A stretch of DNA of 5,993 nt from Campylobacteraceae bacterium (GTDB taxonomy: Bacteria; Campylobacterota; Campylobacteria; Campylobacterales; Sulfurospirillaceae), in contig JAFLKZ010000001.1 of NCBI GenBank assembly GCA_019162915.1, positions 1 to 5,993 of the forward strand, written 5' to 3'. A model generated the notes under the pieces. That model was not told the origin of the DNA. It ran no database searches and saw only the letters and a list, made by a program, of their open reading frames with translations. Both the position numbers and the translations under genes were made by a program. Of this stretch, positions 1-5,983 are shown piece by piece. Numbering within the stretch: the stretch's first letter is position 1; each line of letters begins with the position of its first letter.

Positions 1-2
1 AA

Positions 3-554
3 TGCCTTCAAGAAGAGAGCATTGACATGATGATTGTGGATAGAAACTTACCTGGTGCTGAGGGCAGTGAGTTTGTGGCAAGTTTGCGCAAAAAAGGCTT
101 TACCCAAGCGGTCATCTTTGTTACGGCTAAAAATAGTGATGTGCATATCGAAGAGGGATTTTTAAGGGGCGGTGATGACTATGTCACCAAACCTTATAAT
201 ATGAAAGAGCTACTTTTACGCATCAAAGCTATTCTAGCGCGCACCGTTCCTGAAAATAAAAGTATCCTTATTTATCGTGATTTAACGCTTGATTTAGAAG
301 CACATCTTTTACATGTAGACAAAAAATGTGTTGAACTTACTAAGCTGGAGTTTGACCTTCTCAAAACACTCATCGAAAATAAAAATTCTGTTTTAAAGCG
401 CGATTTTCTACTCGAACATGTATGGAAAAATGATGAATTTTTTCAAGATAAAACGGTCAATGTCGCCATCAATCGTCTCAAACAGAAAATAGACCCTACC
501 AAAGAAAAAGAGTACATAAAATCCATTTGGGGTGTAGGATATACCTTATGCTAA
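3..554 (+). CDS. OmpR/PhoB-family response regulator, 5' end missing
   Basis: DNA-binding response regulator of a two-component system, phosphorylated by the kinase encoded just downstream. The reading frame is open to the window edge. The visible part is 183 residues against about 225 for the family, so roughly 40 N-terminal residues with the acidic pocket are outside. The ATG at 27 is internal, because it lies inside receiver strand beta-3. The phospho-acceptor Asp is codon 39-41 in the motif MIVDRNLPG. The conserved Thr of VTA is at about 123 and the Lys of DDYVTKP at about 189. From about 270 to the end is a winged-helix domain with the usual landmarks LTKLEFDLL, TVNVAINRLKQKID and GVGYTL. 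Its stop overlaps the kinase start by 7 bases, so the two are translationally coupled. The regulon cannot be read from the sequence. A PhosR-like or other OmpR-class role is possible but unproven. Confidence 0.95.
   Translation, partial: CLQEESIDMMIVDRNLPGAEGSEFVASLRKKGFTQAVIFVTAKNSDVHIEEGFLRGGDDYVTKPYNMKELLLRIKAILARTVPENKSILIYRDLTLDLEAHLLHVDKKCVELTKLEFDLLKTLIENKNSVLKRDFLLEHVWKNDEFFQDKTVNVAINRLKQKIDPTKEKEYIKSIWGVGYTLC
536..539 (+). promoter_or_regulatory. ribosome binding site of the histidine kinase
   Basis: AGGA lies inside the last codons of the response regulator, 8 bases before the ATG at 548 and 14 before the ATG at 554. This spacing favours 548 as the kinase start over the in-frame TTG at 527, which would place the site inside the gene. 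Confidence 0.6.
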
Positions 555-1927
555 TGCTACATCAACATATTACGAGAGCGCTTCTTACTCTTTTTTTATC
601 CACGCTTTTACTCTCTGGATTAGTCAGTTATTTCACCATTAAAAATAGCAATATTGAAAAATACCAACAAGAACTTGAGTCTCATATTCAAATTATCAAA
701 CTTCAACTTCCACTTAACAATAATTTAGAAAATTTTGCCAAAGCAATCAAAGAAAAAACAGGCATACGTTTTACATTAATAGCCAGTGATGGTAACGTCA
801 TCATCGACAGTGATTTTGACCATGAAAACATGAACAACCATGCCCATAGAGAAGAAATTGTGAAAGCACAAAAAAGTGAATATGGCAGTTCTGTGCGCTA
901 CTCACAAACACTTAAAATGGACTTTTTATATGTTGCTCATCACATTAAAGTTGATGATGAAATACTCTTTTTGCGCCTCTCGTCTAGCCTTGAGGGAATG
1001 ATGCATAACTTTTATGACTTGTGGATTAAAATGGCGCTTATTTTTGGGTCAAGTATCCTCTTTGGACTGTATGGGGCTTACGTACTGAGTAAAAAAATCC
1101 GATTAGAAATTGATAAAATCATTGCAAATCTTCAACAAATTGCCGATAAAGACTACAAAATATCGCTCTCTTCACACTTTAGTTTTGAATTTTTTGAGAT
1201 ATCCAACTTCTTAAAAAAACTCGCCTCTAAACTCGAAAAAAGAGCCAAACAAAAACGAAAATATACCGCCAAAATCAAGCTCATCAGTCAACAACGCAGT
1301 GATGTTATCTCCGCTATTAGCCATGAGTTTAAAAATCCCATCGCTTCCATTATGGGTTATGCGCAAACACTTTTAGACGATGGCGATGCAAACGCTCAAA
1401 TTAGAGAGCGTTTTTTAGGAAAAATTATTCAAAATGGACAAAAAATATCGGGAATGATAGACCGTTTGGCGTTAACCACGAAGTTTGAAAATGGTGATTT
1501 TACAAGCCAAAATAGCGAATTTGACATGGGGAAACTAACCCAAGACATCGTTCAAACCTTCAGAGAAAAAAATCAAGAAAGAGTCATTGTATGTGACGTG
1601 GAGGAGAACATCATCAGTGCCGATAAAACAATGATGGAAATCGTCCTCTCAAATCTCATTGACAATGCACTCAAATACTCAGAAGAAGCTTTACATGTAA
1701 GCATCAAAGACAAAGTTTTACATGTAAAAGATAGTGGACAAGGCATCAAAGCTGAAGATATAGAGAAGGTGACTCAAAAGTTTTTCCGCTCATCCACACA
1801 CTCATGGGATAATTCTATGGGGCTTGGTCTTGCACTCGTTAGTTACATACTCAAACTTCACAACACCAATTTGGAGATACAAAGTACCTTAGGCGAAGGA
1901 TCTGATTTTTCATTTAAATTGCCTTGA
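548..1927 (+). CDS. membrane sensor histidine kinase (HisKA/HATPase, PhoR-like layout)
   Basis: Inner-membrane sensor kinase of 459 residues, partner of the overlapping response regulator. Order from the N terminus: membrane helix at about 11-31; periplasmic sensor region 32-158 with a PAS-like stretch (TGIRFTLIASDGNVIIDSD) typical of PhoR/VicK-type sensors; second helix about 160-180; a HAMP-like linker; HisKA domain with phospho-acceptor His259 in SHEFKNP; and an HATPase domain with N box (NLIDNALKY, about 369-376), G1 (DSGQG from 395), F box (KFF, 411-413) and G2 (GLGLAL, 425-430). All catalytic motifs look intact. Start: the ATG at 548 has AGGA 8 bases upstream; ATG 554 is a less well spaced alternative. 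The signal sensed is unknown. Family resemblance to PhoR or Campylobacter PhosS is only suggestive, and no phosphate genes are in view. Confidence 0.95.
   Translation: MLMLHQHITRALLTLFLSTLLLSGLVSYFTIKNSNIEKYQQELESHIQIIKLQLPLNNNLENFAKAIKEKTGIRFTLIASDGNVIIDSDFDHENMNNHAHREEIVKAQKSEYGSSVRYSQTLKMDFLYVAHHIKVDDEILFLRLSSSLEGMMHNFYDLWIKMALIFGSSILFGLYGAYVLSKKIRLEIDKIIANLQQIADKDYKISLSSHFSFEFFEISNFLKKLASKLEKRAKQKRKYTAKIKLISQQRSDVISAISHEFKNPIASIMGYAQTLLDDGDANAQIRERFLGKIIQNGQKISGMIDRLALTTKFENGDFTSQNSEFDMGKLTQDIVQTFREKNQERVIVCDVEENIISADKTMMEIVLSNLIDNALKYSEEALHVSIKDKVLHVKDSGQGIKAEDIEKVTQKFFRSSTHSWDNSMGLGLALVSYILKLHNTNLEIQSTLGEGSDFSFKLP
1716..1729. repeat. perfect 14-base palindrome inside the kinase gene
   Basis: TTTTACATGTAAAA is identical to its own reverse complement. 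It lies in the HATPase domain coding region, 17 bases after another copy of the same core (1690-1700), giving two near-palindromic sites in tandem within 40 bases. Confidence 0.75.
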
Positions 1928-1966
1928 AACTGATTTATTATAAGATTACTACTTAAGTAATGTTTC

Positions 1967-2034
1967 TGCCTCACAAGAGGCAAGCTTCAGCGCCCCAGTG
2001 GCTAACGAAGCTTTGAAGGCTTTGCCTCCAAAGC
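1967..2034 (+). other. structured GC-rich intergenic segment with competing hairpins
   Basis: Several pairings are visible. TGCCTC (1967-1972) pairs with GAGGCA (1977-1982) around a 4-base loop. AAGCTTC (1982-1988) pairs with GAAGCTT (2007-2013). GCTTTG (2010-2015) pairs with CAAAGC (2029-2034), with AGGC/GCCT nested inside around a TTT loop, giving 10 pairs with one mismatch. Finally 1977-1988 can pair with 2015-2028 through 12 pairs with two single-base bulges. These share arms and exclude one another. No T run follows, so this is not a standard intrinsic terminator. It could be a REP-like dispersed repeat, a leader switch, or a decayed element. Confidence 0.5.
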
Positions 2035-2041
2035 GTATAAA
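2013..2041 (+). promoter_or_regulatory. probable sigma-70-type promoter of the thioesterase gene
   Basis: TTGAAG (2013-2018) and TATAAA (2036-2041) are separated by 17 bases, matching the -35 and -10 consensus at 4/6 and 5/6. Transcription would begin near 2048, leaving a leader of about 15 bases with the ribosome site AAAGG (2052-2056). The promoter lies within the hairpin segment. A second -10-like TATAAG at 1939-1944 would give a longer, structured leader but has no clear -35. Confidence 0.45.
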
Positions 2042-2062
2042 AATGAATTACAAAGGCTTTAC

Positions 2063-2485
2063 ATGTACAATATGGGAGAACCTCGCATCAAAATCGTCGC
2101 TATGCCCAAAGATACCAACCCCTCTGGCAATATCTTTGGTGGATGGATTATGTCGCAAATCGATATTGCAGGCTCTCTTGCTGCTCGTGATCTTAATGTT
2201 CACAGGGTCGTTACTGTCGCAGTCAATTCACTTGAATTTAAAGAAGCCGTTAAAGTAGGTGATATCCTCAGTTGCTATGGAAGAATCATCAAGGTAGGTA
2301 AAACCTCCATCACTACACAAGTCGAAGTCAACGCTGAACGCTCCCATGAGGGAATTCGCCGATGTTTACATGTCACCAGTGCCATCATTACTTATGTGAG
2401 TGTCGATAATGAAGGCAATAAAAGAGCGATCCCTTACACTCAAAATGAGCTACTTGCTTTAGGGATTGAACAAAAAATGCATTAA
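2063..2485 (+). CDS. yciA: YciA-type acyl-CoA thioesterase
   Basis: Cytosolic hotdog-fold hydrolase of 140 residues that splits acyl-CoA thioesters to free acid and CoA; YciA enzymes have broad chain-length range. The family signature is clear: MPKDTNPSGNIFGGWIMSQIDIAG (residues 14-37, key residues N23, G26-G27, D34), then RVVTVAVNSLEF, VGDILSCYGRI and the C-terminal strand IITYVSVDNEGNKRAIP. D34 aligns with the acidic residue taken as catalytic in this family. Length is normal. The ATG at 2063 is chosen because AAAGG lies 6 bases upstream; ATG 2072 is in frame but too far from it. An upstream overlapping frame from 1998 is a shadow. The gene seems to have its own promoter, 135 bases after the kinase. 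It converges on the EAL gene and overlaps it by 4 bases. A housekeeping role in CoA balance or acyl-pool trimming is likely. Confidence 0.95.
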   Translation: MYNMGEPRIKIVAMPKDTNPSGNIFGGWIMSQIDIAGSLAARDLNVHRVVTVAVNSLEFKEAVKVGDILSCYGRIIKVGKTSITTQVEVNAERSHEGIRRCLHVTSAIITYVSVDNEGNKRAIPYTQNELLALGIEQKMH

Positions 2486-4245
2486 ATATCATCTATAATC
2501 AATGATTCCCTTGGTTTGCCATGAAAATATCCTTGGGAAAAATCAATCCCCATAGCTTTAACTTTGGTTTGCAGTGCTTCATTTTCAACAAATTCTGCTA
2601 TCGTTTTTATACCAATTTTTTGAGCAAAGTCAACAATGATACCTACAATATATTCTGATCCATTTTCAGTCAAAAGTCCTTTAATCAAACTCCCATCAAT
2701 TTTAATAAAATCTACTTTTAGTTTTAAAAGATACTCAAAATTACTGTAACCTGTTCCAAAATCGTCAATGGCAATGCGGCAACCATATCTTTTAATAGAT
2801 GCGATAAAGTACATAACTTCTTTAAAATTTAAAATCCCCTCACTTTCTACAATCTCAAAGATAACGCGATGCCCATTGCCATACTGTTCTAACATCTCAA
2901 AAATATAAATTTGAATCTCTTTATTTAAGATATCTTCAATAGTAAGGTTGATAGATACCTCATATTTATTTTTACTTATAACCTCAAACGATTTTTGAAT
3001 CATTATTTTAGTGATGGCATTATATTGTTTTGTTTTCTTTGCAACCTCTAAAAAGAAAAAAGGTGAAATAGCTACGCCATCATCAATCAAACGCACAAGC
3101 GCTTCATACTTAACGACAGTCTGTTGGTGATTGTCATAAATTGGCTGAAAGAAAGGAATGATAGTATCTAAAATTAAAGCTTTTTGTATTTTATGCGCCC
3201 ACAGTAAATTATTTTCATATATTTTTTCGAGACCAAGATTTGAACTATAAACAATCAGTTCTTTTTTATCTTTTTTAGCTAGTCTCATTGCCATATCTGC
3301 TGTTTTAAGCAACATCAAAGGAGCTTCAAATGAGATACTTGCCGTTATAGAAATATGCACAGATTCATTATCCAACAAGAATGCTTGTGCTATAATTTTT
3401 TCAACAAGCGCTTGAATGAAATTGATAAATGCTTCTCTTTCTACACCATTTGCCAAGATGACAAACTCATCTCCTTGAGAATGATAAAACCTATAACGAG
3501 AATCGTGTTCCACACTACTAAAAATAAAATTTGCTGCCTGAATAATAATAGAATCGCCCAAGCTATGCCCATAAAAATCATTGATTTGACTAAAATTATC
3601 CATATCTAAAATTGCCAAAGAAGCATTCTTGGAGGAAGAAATATCTTTTAAAAGCTGAAATCTATTCTTATAGCCTGTTAGCGCTGTTGTTGTTGCAATA
3701 ATTTCAAGTTCTTTTCTTTGTTGGATGATTTGAGTGACCTCATGCCTAATGGCTATATACTCAACAATATTTCCATTTTCATCCAATATAGGCGTAATGG
3801 CAGCATCAACCCAATAAAAAGAACCATCTTTTTTTCTGTTTTCCAAAAAACCACGCCATGTTTTATTGGCACGAATAGTTGTCCACATCTCTTTAAAAAT
3901 ATCATCTTGCATATGTGGGCTTCTTAAAATATTGTGATTCTTACCTATAAGTTCTTCTTTAGAATACCCACTATTACTACAAAAGATATCATTTACATAA
4001 GTGATAATGCCTCTTTTATCTGTCCTAGAAACACTTGCTGAGCGATCTAGTGCAAGTTTATAGCTTTCAAAGTATGCAATATTTTTATTCAAACTTTGTG
4101 TTTTATCGATAACCTCTCGCTCAAGCTTGATATTCATTTGCTTTAGATATCGTAAAAGATAACCAACCAAGGATATTAAGCCTATCATCAAAAGAAAATT
4201 ATAAAAGATATTTTTTAAAAACTGCTGACTAAAACTATGTCGCAA
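2482..4245 (-). CDS. PAS-GGDEF-EAL c-di-GMP protein, probable C-terminal half of a split sensor
   Basis: Likely c-di-GMP phosphodiesterase, 587 residues counted from a TTG at 4245. Order: membrane helix about 13-33; short coiled coil 36-60; PAS domain about 62-170 of the Aer-like type (TYVNDIFC, GYSKEELIGK, YWVDAAITPI); GGDEF domain about 180-333; EAL domain about 345-585. The EAL site looks complete: E381-A-L, N433, E464/E467, DDFGTG (494-499), K515, E551 and Q571. The GGDEF site is degenerate: QGDEF at 257-261, and T187 where DxLTG normally has Asp; D214 is kept and no RxxD inhibitory site is seen. Synthesis of c-di-GMP is therefore doubtful, and the domain may act as a GTP-binding regulator. 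The start is poor: TTG with no ribosome site and no in-frame ATG before Met20, inside the helix. It overlaps the upstream ORF by 11 bases and is probably its continuation. Confidence 0.88.
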   Translation of the reverse strand: MRHSFSQQFLKNIFYNFLLMIGLISLVGYLLRYLKQMNIKLEREVIDKTQSLNKNIAYFESYKLALDRSASVSRTDKRGIITYVNDIFCSNSGYSKEELIGKNHNILRSPHMQDDIFKEMWTTIRANKTWRGFLENRKKDGSFYWVDAAITPILDENGNIVEYIAIRHEVTQIIQQRKELEIIATTTALTGYKNRFQLLKDISSSKNASLAILDMDNFSQINDFYGHSLGDSIIIQAANFIFSSVEHDSRYRFYHSQGDEFVILANGVEREAFINFIQALVEKIIAQAFLLDNESVHISITASISFEAPLMLLKTADMAMRLAKKDKKELIVYSSNLGLEKIYENNLLWAHKIQKALILDTIIPFFQPIYDNHQQTVVKYEALVRLIDDGVAISPFFFLEVAKKTKQYNAITKIMIQKSFEVISKNKYEVSINLTIEDILNKEIQIYIFEMLEQYGNGHRVIFEIVESEGILNFKEVMYFIASIKRYGCRIAIDDFGTGYSNFEYLLKLKVDFIKIDGSLIKGLLTENGSEYIVGIIVDFAQKIGIKTIAEFVENEALQTKVKAMGIDFSQGYFHGKPRESLIIDDI

Positions 4246-4249
4246 TGGG
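4235..4249 (-). other. frame change joining the haem domain ORF to the PAS-GGDEF-EAL ORF
   Basis: Reading the minus strand through GTT CCC ATT GCG ACA TAG ends the upstream ORF. Dropping one base in the CCC (4247-4249) gives VPLRHSFSQQ, which runs directly into the second membrane helix and PAS domain. The downstream frame is open back to a stop at 4273-4275 but has no ATG or GTG there. Possible explanations are a real inactivating insertion, a sequencing error, +1 ribosomal slippage at CCC, or reinitiation at the TTG. Confidence 0.7.
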
Positions 4250-4822
4250 AACTTGCACGCTAACGATACCTCTTAACTCTCCTAATTTATAATCATAGGC
4301 TGTATCATAACGCTTTTGGATAAAATCTGGTGCGGAGGATTTAGAGCCATGACATTTAAGGCACCTTTGGGTAATCAATAAGGGCGTTGCATATTGATAA
4401 AAATCACCCTCTTTCACAAAATACTCTTTTTCTAAGGGATTATGCTTAAAAAATTCAATCGCTCTTAGTTGCTCAGCAGAAGCATTGTTCTGCGGATTTC
4501 TTGCTTTATCTGAGACGGTTTGAAGGGTAATATCAAGTTCATTGGCTTTTGAAAATGTATCTGAAATCTCATAAGCACTAAACGCAGGCAATCCCGCCAG
4601 ACTCTTTTCATCAAGCGATATCTTCTCTTCTTCATAGAGGTTGATGTAATAATTACGATGTGTCAGCATAAAAGTATTCAGCGTACTAGCTTGCTTATAA
4701 ATAAAAGTTTTGATAGTGCGTTCATTATCAAAGTAATTCAGTGTTATTTGAGAAGCAACAAGCACTAAAAAAACAATGGGAACAGAAGCAATTATTCTAG
4801 TCGGAGTAAAAAAAAGCCTCAC
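4235..4822 (-). CDS. membrane-anchored periplasmic haem sensor domain (Tll0287-like, DUF3365)
   Basis: Protein of 195 residues with an N-terminal membrane helix (about 10-28) and a periplasmic Tll0287-like domain. The c-type haem attachment motif C154-L-K-C157-H158 is present, as is the family landmark KARNPQNN (about 106-113). Such domains are PAS-like haem modules thought to sense redox state or small ligands. The chain stops four residues after VQVP, just where family members usually enter a second membrane helix and cytoplasmic output. That helix and output are present in the overlapping next ORF, so this is most likely the N-terminal half of one protein. The start is GTG at 4822 with AAGGA (4831-4835) 8 bases upstream, partly overlapping the stop of the chemoreceptor gene; the intergenic gap is 11 bases, so the two are co-transcribed. 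If made alone, it would be an anchored haem protein without output. Confidence 0.88.
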   Translation of the reverse strand: MRLFFTPTRIIASVPIVFLVLVASQITLNYFDNERTIKTFIYKQASTLNTFMLTHRNYYINLYEEEKISLDEKSLAGLPAFSAYEISDTFSKANELDITLQTVSDKARNPQNNASAEQLRAIEFFKHNPLEKEYFVKEGDFYQYATPLLITQRCLKCHGSKSSAPDFIQKRYDTAYDYKLGELRGIVSVQVPIAT

Positions 4823-4833
4823 TACGAACTTCC

Positions 4834-5925
4834 TTACGCTTCTTCGATCATTTTATCGATAATATCAAAAAGCTTTTTACTGGCTTCCTCCGCAGCACCA
4901 AAATAACCAATAACAACATTGATATCATTTAAACAATTACCACTTTTGACACACTCTAAAGCAGCAATGGCATTTTGATGAACGACGGCGTGCGTCTCAT
5001 CTATCCTTGAAAAACTAGGAGTATGACCAAAGAGCTCTTTCCCTTTTGCTAGTTTCCATTGACCAAAACGACACTCTTGATGCGTACTCAATGTCATATC
5101 TTTATTGTTGAATACACCATCATATGCATTGACTTTAAAAAGGACATGATCGAGTTTTGCCAAGTTTGCAAAGAGTTCATGAGAGACTTGATTGGTATCT
5201 TTTTTGATGGTGACTCCGCCTTTGATAAGTGTATCCAACTGCTGTTTAAAGGCTTCGAGATTTTTAGATGAAGAGATAGCTTCATGTTCTAAGGTTTCGC
5301 TATCATTATGCATGACAGAAGCATTTTGCTTTAAGACATTAATGCTTACTTCAACCTCAGAAGTAGCTTTTTGAGTGCGTTCTGCTAGTTTCCGAACCTC
5401 ATCAGCAACCACAGCAAATCCACGCCCATGATCACCCGCACGCGCTGCTTCTATGGCAGCATTAAGTGCTAACAAATTGGTTTGATCAGAAATATCTTTA
5501 ATCAGCGTTATGACCTCTGCAATATCTATCACACTACTGTTTAAATTCTCAGCAGTTGAGCGTAATTCATTTGACATATGAATGATAGAGTCCGTATTAA
5601 AAATGGCATTAACATTTTCTTTAACACCCAAAATGGTCGCACCAAAACTATCATTGAGTATATTAATCTCATCAAGTCCTGACATATTTGATTCTATCCC
5701 TTTTTGAATCTGTTGTATATTGCTTATACAACCTGAAGAGAGATTTTGAGTAAGAGCATTTTTGAGTCTGTTTTCTTCAATTGTTTTATGCACGGCTTCT
5801 TTTTGCGAGAGAAACTGGTTATTTTCATGTCGAAGTTTTTCATTTTCATTTTTTAAAACTTGAAGCTCAGCTTCTATCTGCTCGCATCTTTTAGTGAGTT
5901 GTGTGAGTTTTTTGCCACCAAACAT
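4834..5925 (-). CDS. soluble methyl-accepting chemotaxis protein with C-terminal CZB zinc-binding domain
   Basis: Cytoplasmic chemoreceptor of 363 residues, signalling through CheA/CheW to the flagellar motor. No membrane helix or periplasmic domain is present. Residues about 8-55 form a coiled coil (AELQVLKNENEKL). The signalling tip is about 144-185 (DQTNLLALNAAIEAARAG, then GRGFAVVADEVRKLAER). The C-terminal part fits the CZB pattern HxxF-x21-CxFGxW-x21-HxxxH, with ligands H260, C285, H312 and H316 intact. CZB receptors such as Helicobacter TlpD and some diguanylate cyclases sense zinc or oxidants such as hypochlorite. The arm between tip and CZB is short, so this is a compact receptor. 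Start ATG 5925 has AGGAG 8 bases upstream; an in-frame ATG at 5952 lies upstream of that site and only about 5 bases from the predicted transcript start. No CheR-docking pentapeptide is seen at the C terminus. It leads the operon with the haem/c-di-GMP sensor. Confidence 0.93.
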   Translation of the reverse strand: MFGGKKLTQLTKRCEQIEAELQVLKNENEKLRHENNQFLSQKEAVHKTIEENRLKNALTQNLSSGCISNIQQIQKGIESNMSGLDEINILNDSFGATILGVKENVNAIFNTDSIIHMSNELRSTAENLNSSVIDIAEVITLIKDISDQTNLLALNAAIEAARAGDHGRGFAVVADEVRKLAERTQKATSEVEVSINVLKQNASVMHNDSETLEHEAISSSKNLEAFKQQLDTLIKGGVTIKKDTNQVSHELFANLAKLDHVLFKVNAYDGVFNNKDMTLSTHQECRFGQWKLAKGKELFGHTPSFSRIDETHAVVHQNAIAALECVKSGNCLNDINVVIGYFGAAEEASKKLFDIIDKMIEEA

Positions 5926-5933
5926 ATTATTGA

Positions 5934-5938
5934 CTCCT
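5934..5938 (-). promoter_or_regulatory. ribosome binding site fixing the chemoreceptor start
   Basis: AGGAG on the minus strand, 8 bases before ATG 5925. It sits inside the extra nine codons that a start at 5952 would add, which argues against the longer form. Confidence 0.75.
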
Positions 5939-5963
5939 GTAATATATATCATTTCAAGTAGTG

Positions 5964-5969
5964 ATTATA
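5964..5969 (-). promoter_or_regulatory. -10 element of the chemoreceptor operon
   Basis: A perfect TATAAT on the minus strand, preceded by TAGA and then a run of ten G. Transcription would begin near 5957, giving a leader of about 32 bases. The position of a -35 element 17 bases upstream falls on GGTGGT (5987-5992), which does not match consensus. Campylobacterota sigma-70 promoters often lack a clear -35. Confidence 0.6.
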
Positions 5970-5973
5970 TCTA

Positions 5974-5983
5974 CCCCCCCCCC
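5974..5983. repeat. homopolymer of ten C (ten G on the minus strand)
   Basis: Ten C on the plus strand, directly upstream of the chemoreceptor -10 box. In Campylobacterota, G/C runs of this length are classic slipped-strand phase-variation sites. Because it is next to the window edge, the length could also be affected by assembly or sequencing error. Confidence 0.75.

Larger units (their letters stand above)
308..2373 (+). repeat. five copies of the word TTTACATGT
   Basis: Copies on the plus strand start at 308, 1690, 1718 (shifted one base earlier, 1717, if the full T run is counted), 2058 and 2365. Four of five continue with A. Four copies lie inside genes and read Leu-His-Val in the same codon phase; the fifth sits across the start codon of the thioesterase. 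The copy at 1716-1729 is a perfect 14-base palindrome, TTTTACATGTAAAA. No copy in either orientation was found from 2374 to 5993. Function is unknown. It could be an uptake, methylation or chromosome-organisation word, or a codon-driven coincidence. Confidence 0.6.

Noticed and set aside
527..547. TTG at 527 as start of the histidine kinase
   Set aside because: No ribosome site precedes it, and the ATG at 548 has a well spaced AGGA and the usual short overlap with the regulator stop.
1945..1961. ATTACT-ACTTA-AGTAAT hairpin after the kinase as a terminator
   Set aside because: The stem is short and AT-rich and is followed by GTTTCT rather than a T run, so it is too weak to call.
1998..2258. 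86-codon plus-strand frame overlapping the thioesterase start
   Set aside because: It overlaps a clear YciA gene in another frame, begins at a GTG inside the hairpin segment and resembles no domain.
3355..3927. Plus-strand frames opposite the EAL gene
   Set aside because: They lie antisense to strongly conserved PAS and GGDEF coding sequence and show no ribosome sites or domains.
5059..5374. Short frames on both strands within the chemoreceptor gene
   Set aside because: They are shadows of the conserved receptor coding region with no independent support.
5926..5952. Longer chemoreceptor start at ATG 5952
   Set aside because: The good ribosome site AGGAG lies inside this extension, and the predicted transcript start would leave about 5 bases before it.
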